Below, piece after piece: positions 32,897 to 33,220 of a stretch of DNA of 33,220 nt. Origin of the DNA: Mangrovicoccus sp. (lineage in GTDB: Bacteria > Pseudomonadota > Alphaproteobacteria > Rhodobacterales > Rhodobacteraceae); contig JAOXSB010000086.1 of assembly GCA_025800345.1 (NCBI GenBank), positions 1 through 33,220 of the forward strand, in the 5' to 3' direction. The notes beneath the pieces were generated by a model that was not told the DNA's origin, did no database searches, and worked only from the letters and a program-made list of their open reading frames with translations. Positions within the stretch are counted from its first letter, which is position 1. Every line of letters starts with the position of its first letter. Both the position numbers and the translations under genes were made by a program.

Positions 32897-33220
32897 GCGG
32901 GCTCGCCCGTGGCGACTTTCAGATCGTCAAACTTGCCCCATTCGGCCCAAGAGCCATCATAAAGCGCATGGTTGGTTTTCCCCATCCGCTCCATGGCCAG
33001 GCTGAGAATGGCGGCGGTCACGCCAGAGCCGCAGGTTGTGATCACAGGCTTGCCCAGATCCACCCCGGCCGCTTCAAACGCCGCTTTGAGCGCGTCTGCA
33101 TCCAGCATGGTGCCATTTTCGGCCAAAAGACTGGCGTAATGGACATTCTTGGAATTGGGGATATGGCCGGCGCGCATGCCTGGGCGCGGCTCGGGATCTT
33201 CGCCCCGGAACCGCGAGGGG
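32893..33220 (-). CDS. sseA: 3-mercaptopyruvate sulfurtransferase / rhodanese (5' part outside window)
   Basis: This is the C-terminal 108 or so residues of a two-domain rhodanese. The frame is open to the right edge, reading SRFRGEDPEPRPG before MRAGHIPNSKNVHY. The catalytic loop CGSGVTAA matches 3-mercaptopyruvate sulfurtransferases (CGSGVTA) rather than thiosulfate sulfurtransferases (CRxGxx). The enzyme moves sulfur from 3-mercaptopyruvate to acceptors such as cyanide or thioredoxin. The ATG at 33177 is internal, not the start. It is convergent with rbsK and overlaps it by four bases. Confidence 0.92.
   Translation of the reverse strand, partial: PSRFRGEDPEPRPGMRAGHIPNSKNVHYASLLAENGTMLDADALKAAFEAAGVDLGKPVITTCGSGVTAAILSLAMERMGKTNHALYDGSWAEWGKFDDLKVATGEPA

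Overview
This 33.2-kb window looks like core chromosome of a GC-rich alphaproteobacterium of the order Rhodobacterales (Rhodobacter/Roseobacter group). The evidence is the gene order mnmE-rho-hemJ // maf-aroE-coaE-dnaQ // secB-fxsA-tim44-smr, alphaproteobacterial AddAB, the redox regulators RegB-SenC-RegA, and a malic enzyme fused to a phosphotransacetylase-like domain. I see no insertion sequence, phage, CRISPR array, tRNA or rRNA. Only one gap exceeds 300 bases (3152-3549).

Layout. (1) 1-3151, minus strand: mnmE (cut by the left edge), rho and hemJ. (2) 3152-3549: an AT-rich spacer with two perfect DnaA boxes, several imperfect ones and a TTAA-N7-TTAA CtrA-type site, flanked by genes that diverge from it. 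This is the best candidate for the chromosomal replication origin. (3) 3550-6257, plus strand: maf-aroE-coaE-dnaQ, a tightly overlapping run. (4) 6295-8854: secB and fxsA (minus), tim44-like and smr (plus). (5) 8887-22623, a long minus-strand series. In order of transcription it is a kinase-less PAS protein (DivL-like), tsaE, amgK, murU, addB, addA, trxA, hslV, hslU and a lipoprotein-type alpha/beta hydrolase. Internal promoters are likely before trxA and hslV. (6) 22721-25448: regB (minus) divergent from senC-regA (plus). (7) 25478-29581, minus: a periplasmic alpha-carbonic anhydrase, an HD phosphohydrolase and mutS. (8) 29711-33220: maeB and a ribokinase (plus), then the 3' part of sseA (minus, cut by the right edge).

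How the genes work together. Most are housekeeping: tRNA modification (mnmE, tsaE), transcription termination (rho), haem synthesis (hemJ), shikimate and CoA synthesis, replication proofreading and repair (dnaQ, addAB, mutS), protein export and quality control (secB, hslVU, trxA) and peptidoglycan recycling (amgK-murU). RegB/RegA/SenC form the redox-sensing module that controls energy metabolism.

The most interesting thread is a possible CtrA circuit. I found only two TTAA-N7-TTAA motifs in the window, and both are intergenic. One lies four bases from a perfect DnaA box in the putative origin. The other lies about 55 bases upstream of the PAS protein that resembles the kinase-less DivL of Rhodobacterales, a regulator of the CckA-ChpT-CtrA relay. 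A second thread is RNA or promoter structure: alternative hairpins before rho, a sigma-32-type hslVU promoter whose -10 element sits in the loop of a perfect inverted repeat, and a hairpin that hides the ribosome site of the ribokinase gene. I found no clearly new multi-gene system.
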